DNA of 45,832 nucleotides from Micromonosporaceae bacterium (GTDB lineage: Bacteria > Actinomycetota > Actinomycetes > Mycobacteriales > Micromonosporaceae). Of this stretch, positions 36,792 through 45,816 are shown in pieces (positions within the stretch are counted from its first letter, which is position 1; every line of letters begins with the position of its first letter). The notes under the pieces were generated by a model that saw nothing but the letters and a program-made list of their open reading frames with translations, was not told the DNA's origin and searched no databases. The DNA is taken from contig JAEHDK010000613.1 of the NCBI GenBank assembly GCA_016880465.1, forward strand, positions 1-45,832. The letters are read 5' to 3'. The translations under genes and the position numbers were made by a program.

Positions 36792-37943
36792 ATGCGTCCA
36801 GTCGTAGTCGGCGTGGTACGGGAGTGCGCTCCCGGCGAGCGACGGGTGTCCCTGGTCCCGGACCAGGTGCGCGCGTTGGACTCCGCGGGGCTGCAGGTCG
36901 CGGTGGAGTCCGGTGCGGGCGCGGCGGCCTGGTTCGCGGACGGCGCATACGCGCAGGCCGGTGCCCAGGTGCTCACGGCCGGGGAGATGTACGCCACCGC
37001 GGACGTCGTCGTCGGCATCGGCCGGCCGCCGGCCGAGCGGCTGCGTGCCGGGCAGGTGGTCATCGGCCTGCTCGACCCGCTCGCCGACCCGGCATACGTC
37101 GTCGGCTTGGCTGGGCGCGGCATCACGGTCATCAGCGTCGACGGCCTGCCCCGCACGCTGAGCCGCGCGCAGGCCATGGACGCGCTCACCTCACAAGCCA
37201 ACGTGGCCGGCTACAAGGCGGTCCTGGTCGCCGCGAACCTGTTCAGCGGGTACTTCCCGATGCTGGTGACCGCGGCCGGCACCGCTCGCCCGGCGCGGGT
37301 ACTCGTGCTCGGCGCCGGTGTGGCCGGGCTGCAGGCGATCGGTACCGCCCACCGACTGGGTGCGGTCGTCGCGGGTTACGACATCCGTCCCGAGTCGCGG
37401 TCCGAGGTGGAGTCCGTCGGCGGTACGTTCCTCGCGCTCGACCAGCCCGCGGGCGGCGAGGCCGACGGCGGCTACGCCCGCGCTCTGGACGCCGGCGAAG
37501 TGCAGCGGCAGCAGGACGCGCTGGCCGAGCAGATCGTCCGGCACGACGTGGTCATCACCACCGCCCGGGTGCCCGGCCGGCGTCCCCCGCTGCTCGTCAG
37601 CGATGAGGCCGTCAAGGGTATGGCGCCCGGCTCGGTCATCGTGGACCTGGCCGCCGGCCCCCACGGCGGCAACGTGGCGCCGTCCCGCGCCGACCGGATC
37701 ATCGTGACCGACAACGGCGTGACCGTCGTCGGTGCCGAGAACCTGGCCGCCACCGTACCGACCGCCGCTTCCGCGGCGTACTCCCGCAACATGGCCGCCG
37801 TCCTGCGCCACCTGGTCCGGGACGGCCAGCCGGTGATCGACCTCGCCGACGAGATCCAGGCCGGGGTCGTCGTCGCGCACGGCGGCAAGATTGTCCACCC
37901 GGCCGTCGCCCGACTCATCGAATCCGAAGGCATTACGCCATGA
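36792..37943 (+). CDS. pntAA: NAD(P) transhydrogenase subunit alpha part 1
   Basis: VVREC APGERRVSLVPDQVRAL, VLVLGAGVAGLQAIGTAHRLGAVVAGYDIRPESRSEVESVGGTFL. Confidence 0.93.
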   Translation: MRPVVVGVVRECAPGERRVSLVPDQVRALDSAGLQVAVESGAGAAAWFADGAYAQAGAQVLTAGEMYATADVVVGIGRPPAERLRAGQVVIGLLDPLADPAYVVGLAGRGITVISVDGLPRTLSRAQAMDALTSQANVAGYKAVLVAANLFSGYFPMLVTAAGTARPARVLVLGAGVAGLQAIGTAHRLGAVVAGYDIRPESRSEVESVGGTFLALDQPAGGEADGGYARALDAGEVQRQQDALAEQIVRHDVVITTARVPGRRPPLLVSDEAVKGMAPGSVIVDLAAGPHGGNVAPSRADRIIVTDNGVTVVGAENLAATVPTAASAAYSRNMAAVLRHLVRDGQPVIDLADEIQAGVVVAHGGKIVHPAVARLIESEGITP

Positions 37944-38221
37944 CAGCCCAACTCACCATCTTCGTGCTCAGCCTGCTCGTCGGGCTCGAGGTCATCAGCA
38001 AGGTACCGGCAACGCTGCACACGCCGCTGATGTCCGCGGCCAACGCCATCCACGGTGTCGTCCTGGCCGGCGCCATGCTCATCGCGGTCACCGCCGACAA
38101 CCTCGTCGGGTACGCGCTCGCGTTCGTCGCGGCGGCCTTCGCCGCGATGAACGTCGTCGGCGGGTACGTGGTGACCGACCGGATGCTGAAGATGTTCCGT
38201 AAGCCGGGTGACCGGCCGTGA
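37940..38221 (+). CDS. pntAB: NAD(P) transhydrogenase subunit alpha part 2
   Basis: Short TM protein VISKVPATLHTPLMSAANAIHGVVLAGA..NVVGGYVVTDRMLKMF. Confidence 0.93.
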   Translation: MTAQLTIFVLSLLVGLEVISKVPATLHTPLMSAANAIHGVVLAGAMLIAVTADNLVGYALAFVAAAFAAMNVVGGYVVTDRMLKMFRKPGDRP

Positions 38222-39591
38222 CCATCGTCTACCTCGCTGCGGCCGTGTGCTTCGTGCTCGGCCTGCACCTGATGAACTCGCCCGCCACCGCGCGGCGCGG
38301 CAACCAGCTGTCGGCGGCCGGCATGGTCACCGCCATCGCCGCGACCGCGGTGCAGGTGGTGCGGTCCGGGGCCACCACCGGCGGATGGATCGCCCTGGGC
38401 GCGGGTCTCGCGGTCGGCGCCATCGCCGGCCTCTACAGTGCCCGTGCCGTTGCGATGACCGCCATGCCACAGCTCGTCAGCCTCTTCAACGCGGTGGGTG
38501 GCGGTGCGGCGGCCCTGGTGGCGCTGCACGAGGTCAGCGGCCACACCGCGTTGAGCGTGACCGTGCCCACCGCGCTGGACGTGCTGATCGGAGCAATCAC
38601 GTTCGCCGGCTCGCTCATCGCCTCGGGCAAGCTGCAGGGGCTCGTACCCGGGCGGCCGGTCGTGTTTCCGGGCACCCGGGTCACCACCGCGGCGCTGACC
38701 GTCGTCATGCTCGGTGCCGGTGGCTTCGTCGCCGCCGGGGTGGGCGGTACCGCGGCGATCGCCGTACTGGCCCTGGCCGCGACCGGCTTCGGTGTCGCGA
38801 TGGTGCTACCGATCGGCGGCGCCGACATGCCGGTCGTCGTCTCCCTGCTCAACGCGTGCACCGGCACCGCGGTCGCGATGGCCGGCCTGGTCATCGGCAA
38901 CAACGTGCTCATCATCGCGGGCGCCCTGGTCGGTGCCTCCGGCGCCATCCTCACCAAGCTGATGGCCGACGCGATGAACCGCTCCCTGGTCAGCATCATG
39001 GTCGGCGGCTTCGGCACCGGCGACAACGGTCCCTCCGGGCCCGGCGGCCCGGCGGCGGGGGTACGGGAGATCTCGGCGGACGACGCCGCCATCCAGCTCG
39101 GGTACGCCAGCAAGGTCGTGATAGTGCCCGGCTACGGGCTCGCCGCGGCGCAGGCCCAGCATGCCGCCCAGGACCTGGTCCGGCTCCTCGAGTCGCACCG
39201 CATCGAGGTGACCTACGCCATCCACCCGGTGGCCGGCCGGATGCCCGGGCACATGAACGTGCTCCTCGCCGAGGCCAATGTCCCCTATGGACAGATGCGC
39301 GAGCTGGACGAGGCGAACGCGGAGTTCCCCCGCGCCGACGTGGCACTGGTCGTCGGCGCGAACGACGTCACCAACCCGGCCGCCCGCCGGCCCGGGAACG
39401 CGGTCTCCGGCATGCCGATCCTCGACGTCGACCAGGCCGCGCATGTCATCGTCCTGAAGCGGTCGATGGGGCACGGCTACGCCGGCATCGAAAACGAGCT
39501 CTACACCAACCCGAAGACCGGAATGTTCTTCGCGGACGCGAAGGCCGGTCTGGCCGCGCTCTCCGCGGCGGTCCAGCCGCTGGTCGGATGA
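38218..39591 (+). CDS. pntB: NAD(P) transhydrogenase subunit beta
   Basis: GGADMPVVVSLLNACTGTAVAMAGLVIGNNVLIIAGALVGASGAILT, IVPGYGLAAAQAQH, GANDVTNPAARR. Confidence 0.95.
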   Translation: MTIVYLAAAVCFVLGLHLMNSPATARRGNQLSAAGMVTAIAATAVQVVRSGATTGGWIALGAGLAVGAIAGLYSARAVAMTAMPQLVSLFNAVGGGAAALVALHEVSGHTALSVTVPTALDVLIGAITFAGSLIASGKLQGLVPGRPVVFPGTRVTTAALTVVMLGAGGFVAAGVGGTAAIAVLALAATGFGVAMVLPIGGADMPVVVSLLNACTGTAVAMAGLVIGNNVLIIAGALVGASGAILTKLMADAMNRSLVSIMVGGFGTGDNGPSGPGGPAAGVREISADDAAIQLGYASKVVIVPGYGLAAAQAQHAAQDLVRLLESHRIEVTYAIHPVAGRMPGHMNVLLAEANVPYGQMRELDEANAEFPRADVALVVGANDVTNPAARRPGNAVSGMPILDVDQAAHVIVLKRSMGHGYAGIENELYTNPKTGMFFADAKAGLAALSAAVQPLVG

Positions 39592-39594
39592 GCC

Positions 39595-40167
39595 ATGTTC
39601 CAGGTACGCATTCACGGGCGGGGTGGGCAGGGTGTCGTCACGGCCGCCGAGCTGCTGTCGGTGGCCGCGTTCACCGCGGGCCGGCACGCGCAGGCGTTCC
39701 CGAGCTTCGGATCGGAGCGGACCGGCGCCCCGATCGTGGCCTTCTGCCGCATCGATACGCGGCCGATCCGGCTGCGCGAGCCGGTGCTCCAGCCGGACGT
39801 GCTGATCGTCCAGGACTCCACCCTGATCCAGCGGGTGGCGGTCTTCGACGGCCTGCCGCCGCACGGGTATGTCCTGCTGAACACCCGCCGGCCGTGGGAG
39901 CAGCTGGGCATCGAGGAGCTCACGCCGGACCGCGTCGTCCTCGTGCCGGCCACCCAGCTCGCCATTGTCCATCTTGGACGACCATTGCCGAACGCCGCGC
40001 TACTGGGCGGGTTCGCGGCGCTCAGCCGCGGTCTCGTCCCGCTGGACGCGGTGATCACCGCGATCAGGGACCGGTTCCAGGGTGCGGTGGGCGACGGCAA
40101 CGCCGCCGCCGCCGCCGCGGCGTACACGCTGGTCCGCGAAACGGTGCAGGAGCCGCTCCATGCTTAG
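39595..40167 (+). CDS. porG: 2-oxoacid (pyruvate):ferredoxin oxidoreductase gamma subunit
   Basis: VRIHGRGGQGVVTAAELLSVAAFTAGRHAQAFPSFGSERTGAPIVAFCRI. Confidence 0.92.
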   Translation: MFQVRIHGRGGQGVVTAAELLSVAAFTAGRHAQAFPSFGSERTGAPIVAFCRIDTRPIRLREPVLQPDVLIVQDSTLIQRVAVFDGLPPHGYVLLNTRRPWEQLGIEELTPDRVVLVPATQLAIVHLGRPLPNAALLGGFAALSRGLVPLDAVITAIRDRFQGAVGDGNAAAAAAAYTLVRETVQEPLHA

Positions 40168-41335
40168 CCAGATCGAAGGCTCGCGGGCGGTGGCGGAGAC
40201 CGTCGCACTGTGCCGACCGCAGGTCGTGGGCGCGTACCCGATCTCGCCCCAGACCCACATCGTGGAGGGGCTCAGCGCGCTGGTGAAGGCGGGCACCCTG
40301 GGCGGCTGCGAGTTCATCAACGTCGAGAGCGAGTTCGCCGCGATGTCGGTGGCGATCGGCGCCTCGGCGGCGGGCGCCCGGGCCTATACCGCGACCGCGA
40401 GCCAGGGCCTGCTCTTCATGGTGGAGGCGCTCTACAACGCCGCCGGACTCGGCCTGCCGATCGTCATGACCGTCGCGAACCGGGCGATCGGCGCCCCGAT
40501 CAACATCTGGAACGATCACAGCGATGCCATGTCGCAGCGCGACTCGGGCTGGATCCAGCTCTACGCCGAGCACAACCAGGACGCCGTCGACCTGCATGTG
40601 CAGGCGTTCCGGCTGGCCGAGGAACTGTCGACGCCGGTGATGGTGTGCATGGACGGCTTCGTACTGACCCACACGTACGAGGAGGTGGCGGTCCCGACCC
40701 AGGAGGCCGTGGACGCCTACCTGCCGCCGTACCGGCCGCGCCAGCTACTCGACCCGGCCGAGCCGGTCACCATTGGCGCGATGGTCGGCCCCGAGGCGTT
40801 CACCGAGGTACGGTACCTCGCCCACCGGGTCCAACTCGCCGCCCTGACCCGGCTCCCCGCGCTCGCGGAGGAGTTCGCGGCGTCGTTCGGCCGGCCCGCC
40901 GGCCGCCCCGTCCGGCCATACCGGACCCGGGACGCGGAGACGGTGGTGGTCGCCCTCGGCTCCGTGCTCGGCACGCTGAAGGACACCGTGGACGAGCTCC
41001 GTGCGGAAGGCGAGTCGGTCGGCGTCCTCGGCATCACGCTGTTCCGCCCGTTCCCGCTCGACGCGGTCCGAGCCGCGCTGCGACAGGCACGCCGCGTGGT
41101 CATCCTCGAACGGGCCTTCGCTGTCGGGGCGGGCGGCGTCGTCACCGCGGACCTCGCGCCCGCACTCGGTCCCGGGCAGCAGAGCTACACCGTCGTCGCC
41201 GGACTCGGCGGCCGGCCGGTCACCCGCGCATCGCTGCGGCGCGTGCTCGCCGATGCGGGCGCCGGCACTCTCGACCCGCTGACCTTCCTGGACCTGCGGC
41301 GTAGCCTTATCGCGCCGGCCTGCGAGGGAGCCTGA
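40160..41335 (+). CDS. porA: Pyruvate:ferredoxin oxidoreductase alpha subunit
   Basis: EGSRAVAETVALCRPQVVGAYPISPQTHIVEGLS, VESEFAAMSVAIGASAAGARAYTATASQGLLFMVE. Confidence 0.93.
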   Translation: MLSQIEGSRAVAETVALCRPQVVGAYPISPQTHIVEGLSALVKAGTLGGCEFINVESEFAAMSVAIGASAAGARAYTATASQGLLFMVEALYNAAGLGLPIVMTVANRAIGAPINIWNDHSDAMSQRDSGWIQLYAEHNQDAVDLHVQAFRLAEELSTPVMVCMDGFVLTHTYEEVAVPTQEAVDAYLPPYRPRQLLDPAEPVTIGAMVGPEAFTEVRYLAHRVQLAALTRLPALAEEFAASFGRPAGRPVRPYRTRDAETVVVALGSVLGTLKDTVDELRAEGESVGVLGITLFRPFPLDAVRAALRQARRVVILERAFAVGAGGVVTADLAPALGPGQQSYTVVAGLGGRPVTRASLRRVLADAGAGTLDPLTFLDLRRSLIAPACEGA

Positions 41336-41336
41336 G

Positions 41337-42338
41337 ATGCCCGCGACCCGGGTGAAGTTCTACCAGACCGGCAGCTTCGCGGTAGGCAACCGGCTGCTCG
41401 CGCCGGAGCAGCGGGCCGTACAGGCCAGCGCTGGCCGGACCAACGCGATCACCCGCGGCCACCGCGCCTGCCAGGGCTGTGGCGAGGCGCTCGGCGCCCG
41501 GTTCGTGCTCGACGCCGCCATGCGGGCCACCGGCGGGCAGCTGGTTGTCGTCAACGCCACCGGTTGCCTGGAGGTGTTCTCGACGCCGTACCCGGAGAGC
41601 TCGTGGCGTGTCCCGTGGCTGCACTCCCTGTTCGGCAACGCGCCGGCCGTCGCCTCCGGCGTCGCGGCCGCGCTGCGCGCCCGGGGCCGGCCGGACATCC
41701 GGGTCATCGGCCAGGGTGGCGACGGCGGTACGGTGGACATCGGCTTCGGGTGCCTGTCGGGCATGTTCGAGCGCAACGACGACGTGCTGTTCGTGTGCTA
41801 CGACAACCAGGCGTACATGAACACCGGCGTGCAACGCTCCGGTGCCACTCCGCCGGCCGCGCGCACCGCCACGACGCAGGCGGTGGGCCCGGCGCCCGGC
41901 AACGCGTTCGGGCAGGGCAAGAACGCCCCGCTCATCGCCATGGCGCACGAGATCCCGTACGTCGCCACGGCCACCGTGGCGGACCTGCGCGACCTGGAGG
42001 CCAAGGTCATCCGGGCCATGGCGTTTCGCGGTGCCCGGTACCTGCACGTGTTCGTACCGTGCCCGCTGGGCTGGGGTAGCCCCGCGCGCGACACGATCCG
42101 CCTCGCCCGGCTGGCCGTCGAGAGTGGACTGTTCCCGGTCTTCGAGGCCGAGCGGGGGGAGGTCGTTGCCGTGCGGGGCATCCGGCATCGGGTCGGCGTA
42201 CGGGAGTACCTGCGACCGCAGAAGCGGTACGCGCACCTGTTCGAACCCGTGGAACGTACCGACGTCATCGGTCGGATCCAAGCCGGCGCGGACCGGAACA
42301 TCGCCCGGTTCGGGTTGCTCGACGGAGGGCCGCCGTGA
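41337..42338 (+). CDS. porB: Pyruvate:ferredoxin oxidoreductase beta subunit
   Basis: HRACQGCGEALGARF, VIGQGGDGGTVDIGFGCLSGMFERNDDVLFVCYDNQAYMNTGVQRSGATP (TPP-binding). Confidence 0.93.
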   Translation: MPATRVKFYQTGSFAVGNRLLAPEQRAVQASAGRTNAITRGHRACQGCGEALGARFVLDAAMRATGGQLVVVNATGCLEVFSTPYPESSWRVPWLHSLFGNAPAVASGVAAALRARGRPDIRVIGQGGDGGTVDIGFGCLSGMFERNDDVLFVCYDNQAYMNTGVQRSGATPPAARTATTQAVGPAPGNAFGQGKNAPLIAMAHEIPYVATATVADLRDLEAKVIRAMAFRGARYLHVFVPCPLGWGSPARDTIRLARLAVESGLFPVFEAERGEVVAVRGIRHRVGVREYLRPQKRYAHLFEPVERTDVIGRIQAGADRNIARFGLLDGGPP

Positions 42339-43960
42339 TGGGCACACCGTTCGGCATCACCCTGCAGGTCGGCTCCAGCCTGGCCAACAAGACCGGCGCC
42401 TGGCGTACCGAGCGACCCGTGTATCTCGACCGGATGCCGCCGTGCAACGACGCCTGCCCGGCCGGTGAGAACGTGCAGCGGTGGCTGTACCACGCCGAGG
42501 ACGGCGGGTACGAGGCGGCCTGGCGCCAGATCATGGAGGACAACCCGTTCCCCGCCATCATGGGCCGGATCTGCTACCACCCCTGCCAGGACGCCTGCAA
42601 CCGCGCTCACCTCGACCAGCCGGTCGGCATCAACTCGGTGGAGCGGTTCGTCGGCGACCTGGCAATCCGTCGCGGGTGGACGGTTCCGGTCCGCGCCGTA
42701 CCGTCCGGCCGCCGGGTGCTTGTCGTCGGGGCGGGCCCAGCTGGCCTCGCGGCCGCGTACCACCTCACCCGGCTCGGCCATGCCGTGACCGTGCGGGACG
42801 CCGGTGAGCGGCCGGGCGGCATGATGCGTTATGGCATCCCCGCCTACCGGCTGCCCCGCGACGTGCTCGACGCGGAGGTTGCCCGGATCGTCGACATGGG
42901 TGTGACGCTCCAGCTGCGGTGCGCGGTGCCCGACCTGACGGCCGCGCTGGCCGAGGGCTTCGACGCCGTGTTTCTCGGGATCGGCGCGCAGCTGTCAAAG
43001 CGCACGTACCTCCCGGCCGGCGACTCGGCCCGCGTCCTCGACGCGCTGGCCGTCCTGCGCGGTGTGGCGCAGGGCGATCCGCCGCTGCTCGGCCGCCGGG
43101 TCGTCGTCTACGGCGGCGGGAACACCGCGATGGACGCGGCGCGCAGCGCAAAGCGGCTCGGTGCCACGGACGCGCTGGTCGTGTACCGGCGCACTCGTGC
43201 CCAGATGCCCGCCCGACCCGAGGAGGTCGAAGAGGCCGAGCAGGAGGGCGTACGGATGCGGTGGCTGTCCACCATCGCGGGCGCGGACGGCGGAGCGATC
43301 ACCGTCGAGCGCATGGAGCTGGATGAAACCGGCTTCCCCCGGCCCACCGGCCTGACGGAGCAGCTGGCCGCCGACGCGGTCGTGCTGGCCATCGGGCAGG
43401 ATGTCGACCGATCCATCGTGGACGGTGTGCCCGGCGTCGAGGTGCGCGACGGTGTCATCCAGGTCGGCCCGGACATGATGACCGGCCGCCCCGGTGTCTT
43501 CGCCGGCGGCGACATGACGCCGTCCGAGCGTACCGTCACCGCGGCGGCCGGCCACGGGAAGCGGGCGGCGCGGCACATCGACGCCTGGCTACACGGCACC
43601 ACCCGCGCGCCGGCGTCGCGGCCCGATCTCGCGGCGTTCGAGAACCTGAACACCTGGTACTACTCGGATGCCCCGGCGACCGTCCGACCGACGCTCGATG
43701 CGGCCCGCAGGTTGTCCACGTTCGACGAGGTGGTCGGCGGACTGGACGAACAGACGGCGTGTTACGAGGCGCGTCGCTGCCTGTCCTGTGGCAACTGCTT
43801 CGAGTGCGACAACTGCTACGGCATGTGCCCCGACAACGCAGTCATCAAGTTGGGTCCGGGCCTGCGCTTCGCCATCGACTACGACTACTGCAAGGGGTGT
43901 GGCATCTGCGCCGCCGAGTGCCCGGCCGGCGCGATCGCGATGCGGCCGGAGGAGACCTGA
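42335..43960 (+). CDS. GltD-like FAD/NAD(P)-binding protein fused to C-terminal 2[4Fe-4S] PorD-type ferredoxin domain
   Basis: VLVVGAGPAGLAAAYHLTRLGH, VVVYGGGNTAMDAARSAKRLG; C-terminal CLSCGNCFECDNCYGMCP and CKGCGICAAECPAGAI. Confidence 0.92.
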   Translation: MMGTPFGITLQVGSSLANKTGAWRTERPVYLDRMPPCNDACPAGENVQRWLYHAEDGGYEAAWRQIMEDNPFPAIMGRICYHPCQDACNRAHLDQPVGINSVERFVGDLAIRRGWTVPVRAVPSGRRVLVVGAGPAGLAAAYHLTRLGHAVTVRDAGERPGGMMRYGIPAYRLPRDVLDAEVARIVDMGVTLQLRCAVPDLTAALAEGFDAVFLGIGAQLSKRTYLPAGDSARVLDALAVLRGVAQGDPPLLGRRVVVYGGGNTAMDAARSAKRLGATDALVVYRRTRAQMPARPEEVEEAEQEGVRMRWLSTIAGADGGAITVERMELDETGFPRPTGLTEQLAADAVVLAIGQDVDRSIVDGVPGVEVRDGVIQVGPDMMTGRPGVFAGGDMTPSERTVTAAAGHGKRAARHIDAWLHGTTRAPASRPDLAAFENLNTWYYSDAPATVRPTLDAARRLSTFDEVVGGLDEQTACYEARRCLSCGNCFECDNCYGMCPDNAVIKLGPGLRFAIDYDYCKGCGICAAECPAGAIAMRPEET

Positions 43961-43962
43961 CC

Positions 43963-44445
43963 TCACACCGCCGCCGGCCGCCGGGAGTGCTGCGCAGCCC
44001 ACACGACGGTGGCTATCTCGTCGGCCAACCGCACGACGGCCGCCTCGACCCGCGGCGTCAGCTCGGTGCCGAGCGACGCGTCGCCCGCCTCGACGGCGTA
44101 GAGCACGAGACGGCCCGGCAACCTGCCCGACTCGCGCGCCAGCTCGACGGCGTTCCCCAGGTCGAGACCGTGCGAACCGGCCGCCCGGGCGCGGTCGCCG
44201 GCGGACTGCCCTACGGCCAGGCGGTGTACGCGGCCGGGGTGGGCCGGTGCGGCGAGAATGGCGTCGACAACCACCGCGAGCTCCTTGCCCTCCCACAGGT
44301 CGATGAGGTCGCTGGTCTCACCGAGACTGGTGGCCAGGACGGCCTCGGGCAGGCCACGCTCGCGCAGCAGGGACACGACGGCGGGGCCGAGCCCGTCGTC
44401 GCGCCGGTACGGGTTGCCCACGCCGATCACGATGATGCCCTTCAT
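43963..44445 (-). CDS. Hydrogenase maturation protease (M52/HycI-like)
   Basis: IIVIGVGNPYRRDDGLGPAVVSLL, VVDAILAAPAHPGRVHRL, SHGLDLGNAVELARESGRLP. Confidence 0.88.
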   Translation of the reverse strand: MKGIIVIGVGNPYRRDDGLGPAVVSLLRERGLPEAVLATSLGETSDLIDLWEGKELAVVVDAILAAPAHPGRVHRLAVGQSAGDRARAAGSHGLDLGNAVELARESGRLPGRLVLYAVEAGDASLGTELTPRVEAAVVRLADEIATVVWAAQHSRRPAAV

Positions 44446-44528
44446 TGCGGTCTCCCTGGTACTGGTCCGTGCGACGGTGCGGTAGCCCGCCCCAGGCTCA
44501 GCTTCGGCCCATGCAGCAACCGGTAACA

Positions 44529-44542
44529 GGGACCAACGGCTC
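44529..44542. promoter_or_regulatory. DevR-box-like site GGGACCAACGGCTC
   Basis: One mismatch to GGGNCN4GNCCC; ends 59 nt before the ABC ATPase start. Confidence 0.35.
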
Positions 44543-44601
44543 CGGCTGGTGGTGTCGTTGGCCACTAGATTGCCGGCCGGCGGCCGGCGCACGCTCGGGT
44601 T

Positions 44602-45816
44602 ATGGCCGAGGTGGTGCTCACGAGGCTGGGCAAGGTGTTCCCCGGTGGCGCCGTCGCGCTGGAGGACGTCGACCTCACCATCGCCGATGGCGAGTTCGTC
44701 GTGCTGGTCGGCCCGTCCGGCTGCGGCAAGTCCACGCTACTTCGCATTGTCGCCGGTCTCGAGGACGCCACGACCGGCAGCGTCACCATCGACGCTCGGG
44801 CCGTTGACGACCTCCCGCCCAAGGAGCGCGACATCGCGATGGTGTTCCAGAACTATGCGCTCTATCCGCACATGACCGTCGCCGAGAATCTGGCCTTCAG
44901 CCTGCGCATCCATCGGTTGCCGAAGGCGCAGATCCGGCAGCGGGTCGCCGAGACCGCGGCGGTGCTCGGCCTGGAGCCGCTCATGGACCGCAAGCCCAAA
45001 GCGCTCTCCGGCGGTCAGCGACAGCGGGTCGCGATGGGCCGGGCGATCGTACGCCAGCCGAAGGTCTTCCTGATGGACGAGCCGCTGTCCAACCTGGACG
45101 CGAAGCTGCGGGTGGCCATGCGCGGCGAACTCACCCGGCTGCACCAGCGGTACGGCACCACGACGATCTACGTCACCCACGACCAGGTGGAAGCGATGAC
45201 CCTCGGCGACCGGATCGCGGTGCTCAACCGGGGTCGCTTACAGCAGGTCGGTACATCCGACGAGCTGTACCGCGCACCGTGCAACGTGTTCGTCGCCGGC
45301 TTCATCGGCTCCCCGGCCATGAACCTCGCCTGCGGCCGGATCGAGCGGGCGCCGGGCGGCCTCGCCCTCGTTCTCGGCGATCACCGCTGGACGCTTCCCC
45401 CGGCCGGGCCCGCGCCCGGCGGTGGCATCGCGGACTACGCCGGCAAGGACGTTCTCGTCGGGCTGCGCCCGGACGCGCTGGACATTGCGGCGGGTCCGGT
45501 CGAGGCCGACGCGCCGCGCATCGTCGTACCGACGGTCGCCGTCGAGTCGCTCGGCAACGAGAAGAACATCCTCTTCCTCCCGCCGTTCGAGGTACCCGAC
45601 GTGACCGGGCAGGTGACCGCGGCTGCCGCGGCGACGGGCATCGACACCGCGTTGACGGCGATGTGGACGGCCACTGTGGACGCCGCCGCCCGCGTCGCTG
45701 CCGGCGGCACCGTGCAACTGCAGCTCGATCTCGGCGCGCTGTACTTCTTCGACGCGCCGACCGGTGCGGCGATCGGCGCTGACGCGCGCGACGCGATGCC
45801 TTCTATGGCCGGGTGA
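44602..45816 (+). CDS. Sugar-type (MsmK/UgpC-like) ABC transporter ATP-binding protein
   Basis: [55 protein letters not shown]-terminal TOBE-like region. Confidence 0.92.
   Translation: MAEVVLTRLGKVFPGGAVALEDVDLTIADGEFVVLVGPSGCGKSTLLRIVAGLEDATTGSVTIDARAVDDLPPKERDIAMVFQNYALYPHMTVAENLAFSLRIHRLPKAQIRQRVAETAAVLGLEPLMDRKPKALSGGQRQRVAMGRAIVRQPKVFLMDEPLSNLDAKLRVAMRGELTRLHQRYGTTTIYVTHDQVEAMTLGDRIAVLNRGRLQQVGTSDELYRAPCNVFVAGFIGSPAMNLACGRIERAPGGLALVLGDHRWTLPPAGPAPGGGIADYAGKDVLVGLRPDALDIAAGPVEADAPRIVVPTVAVESLGNEKNILFLPPFEVPDVTGQVTAAAAATGIDTALTAMWTATVDAAARVAAGGTVQLQLDLGALYFFDAPTGAAIGADARDAMPSMAG

Noticed and set aside
38208-40286. 692-aa plus-strand ORF overlapping pntB and porG in another frame
   Set aside because: Arg/Pro/Gly-rich frame-shifted reading of real genes; pntB and porG motifs are in the other frames.
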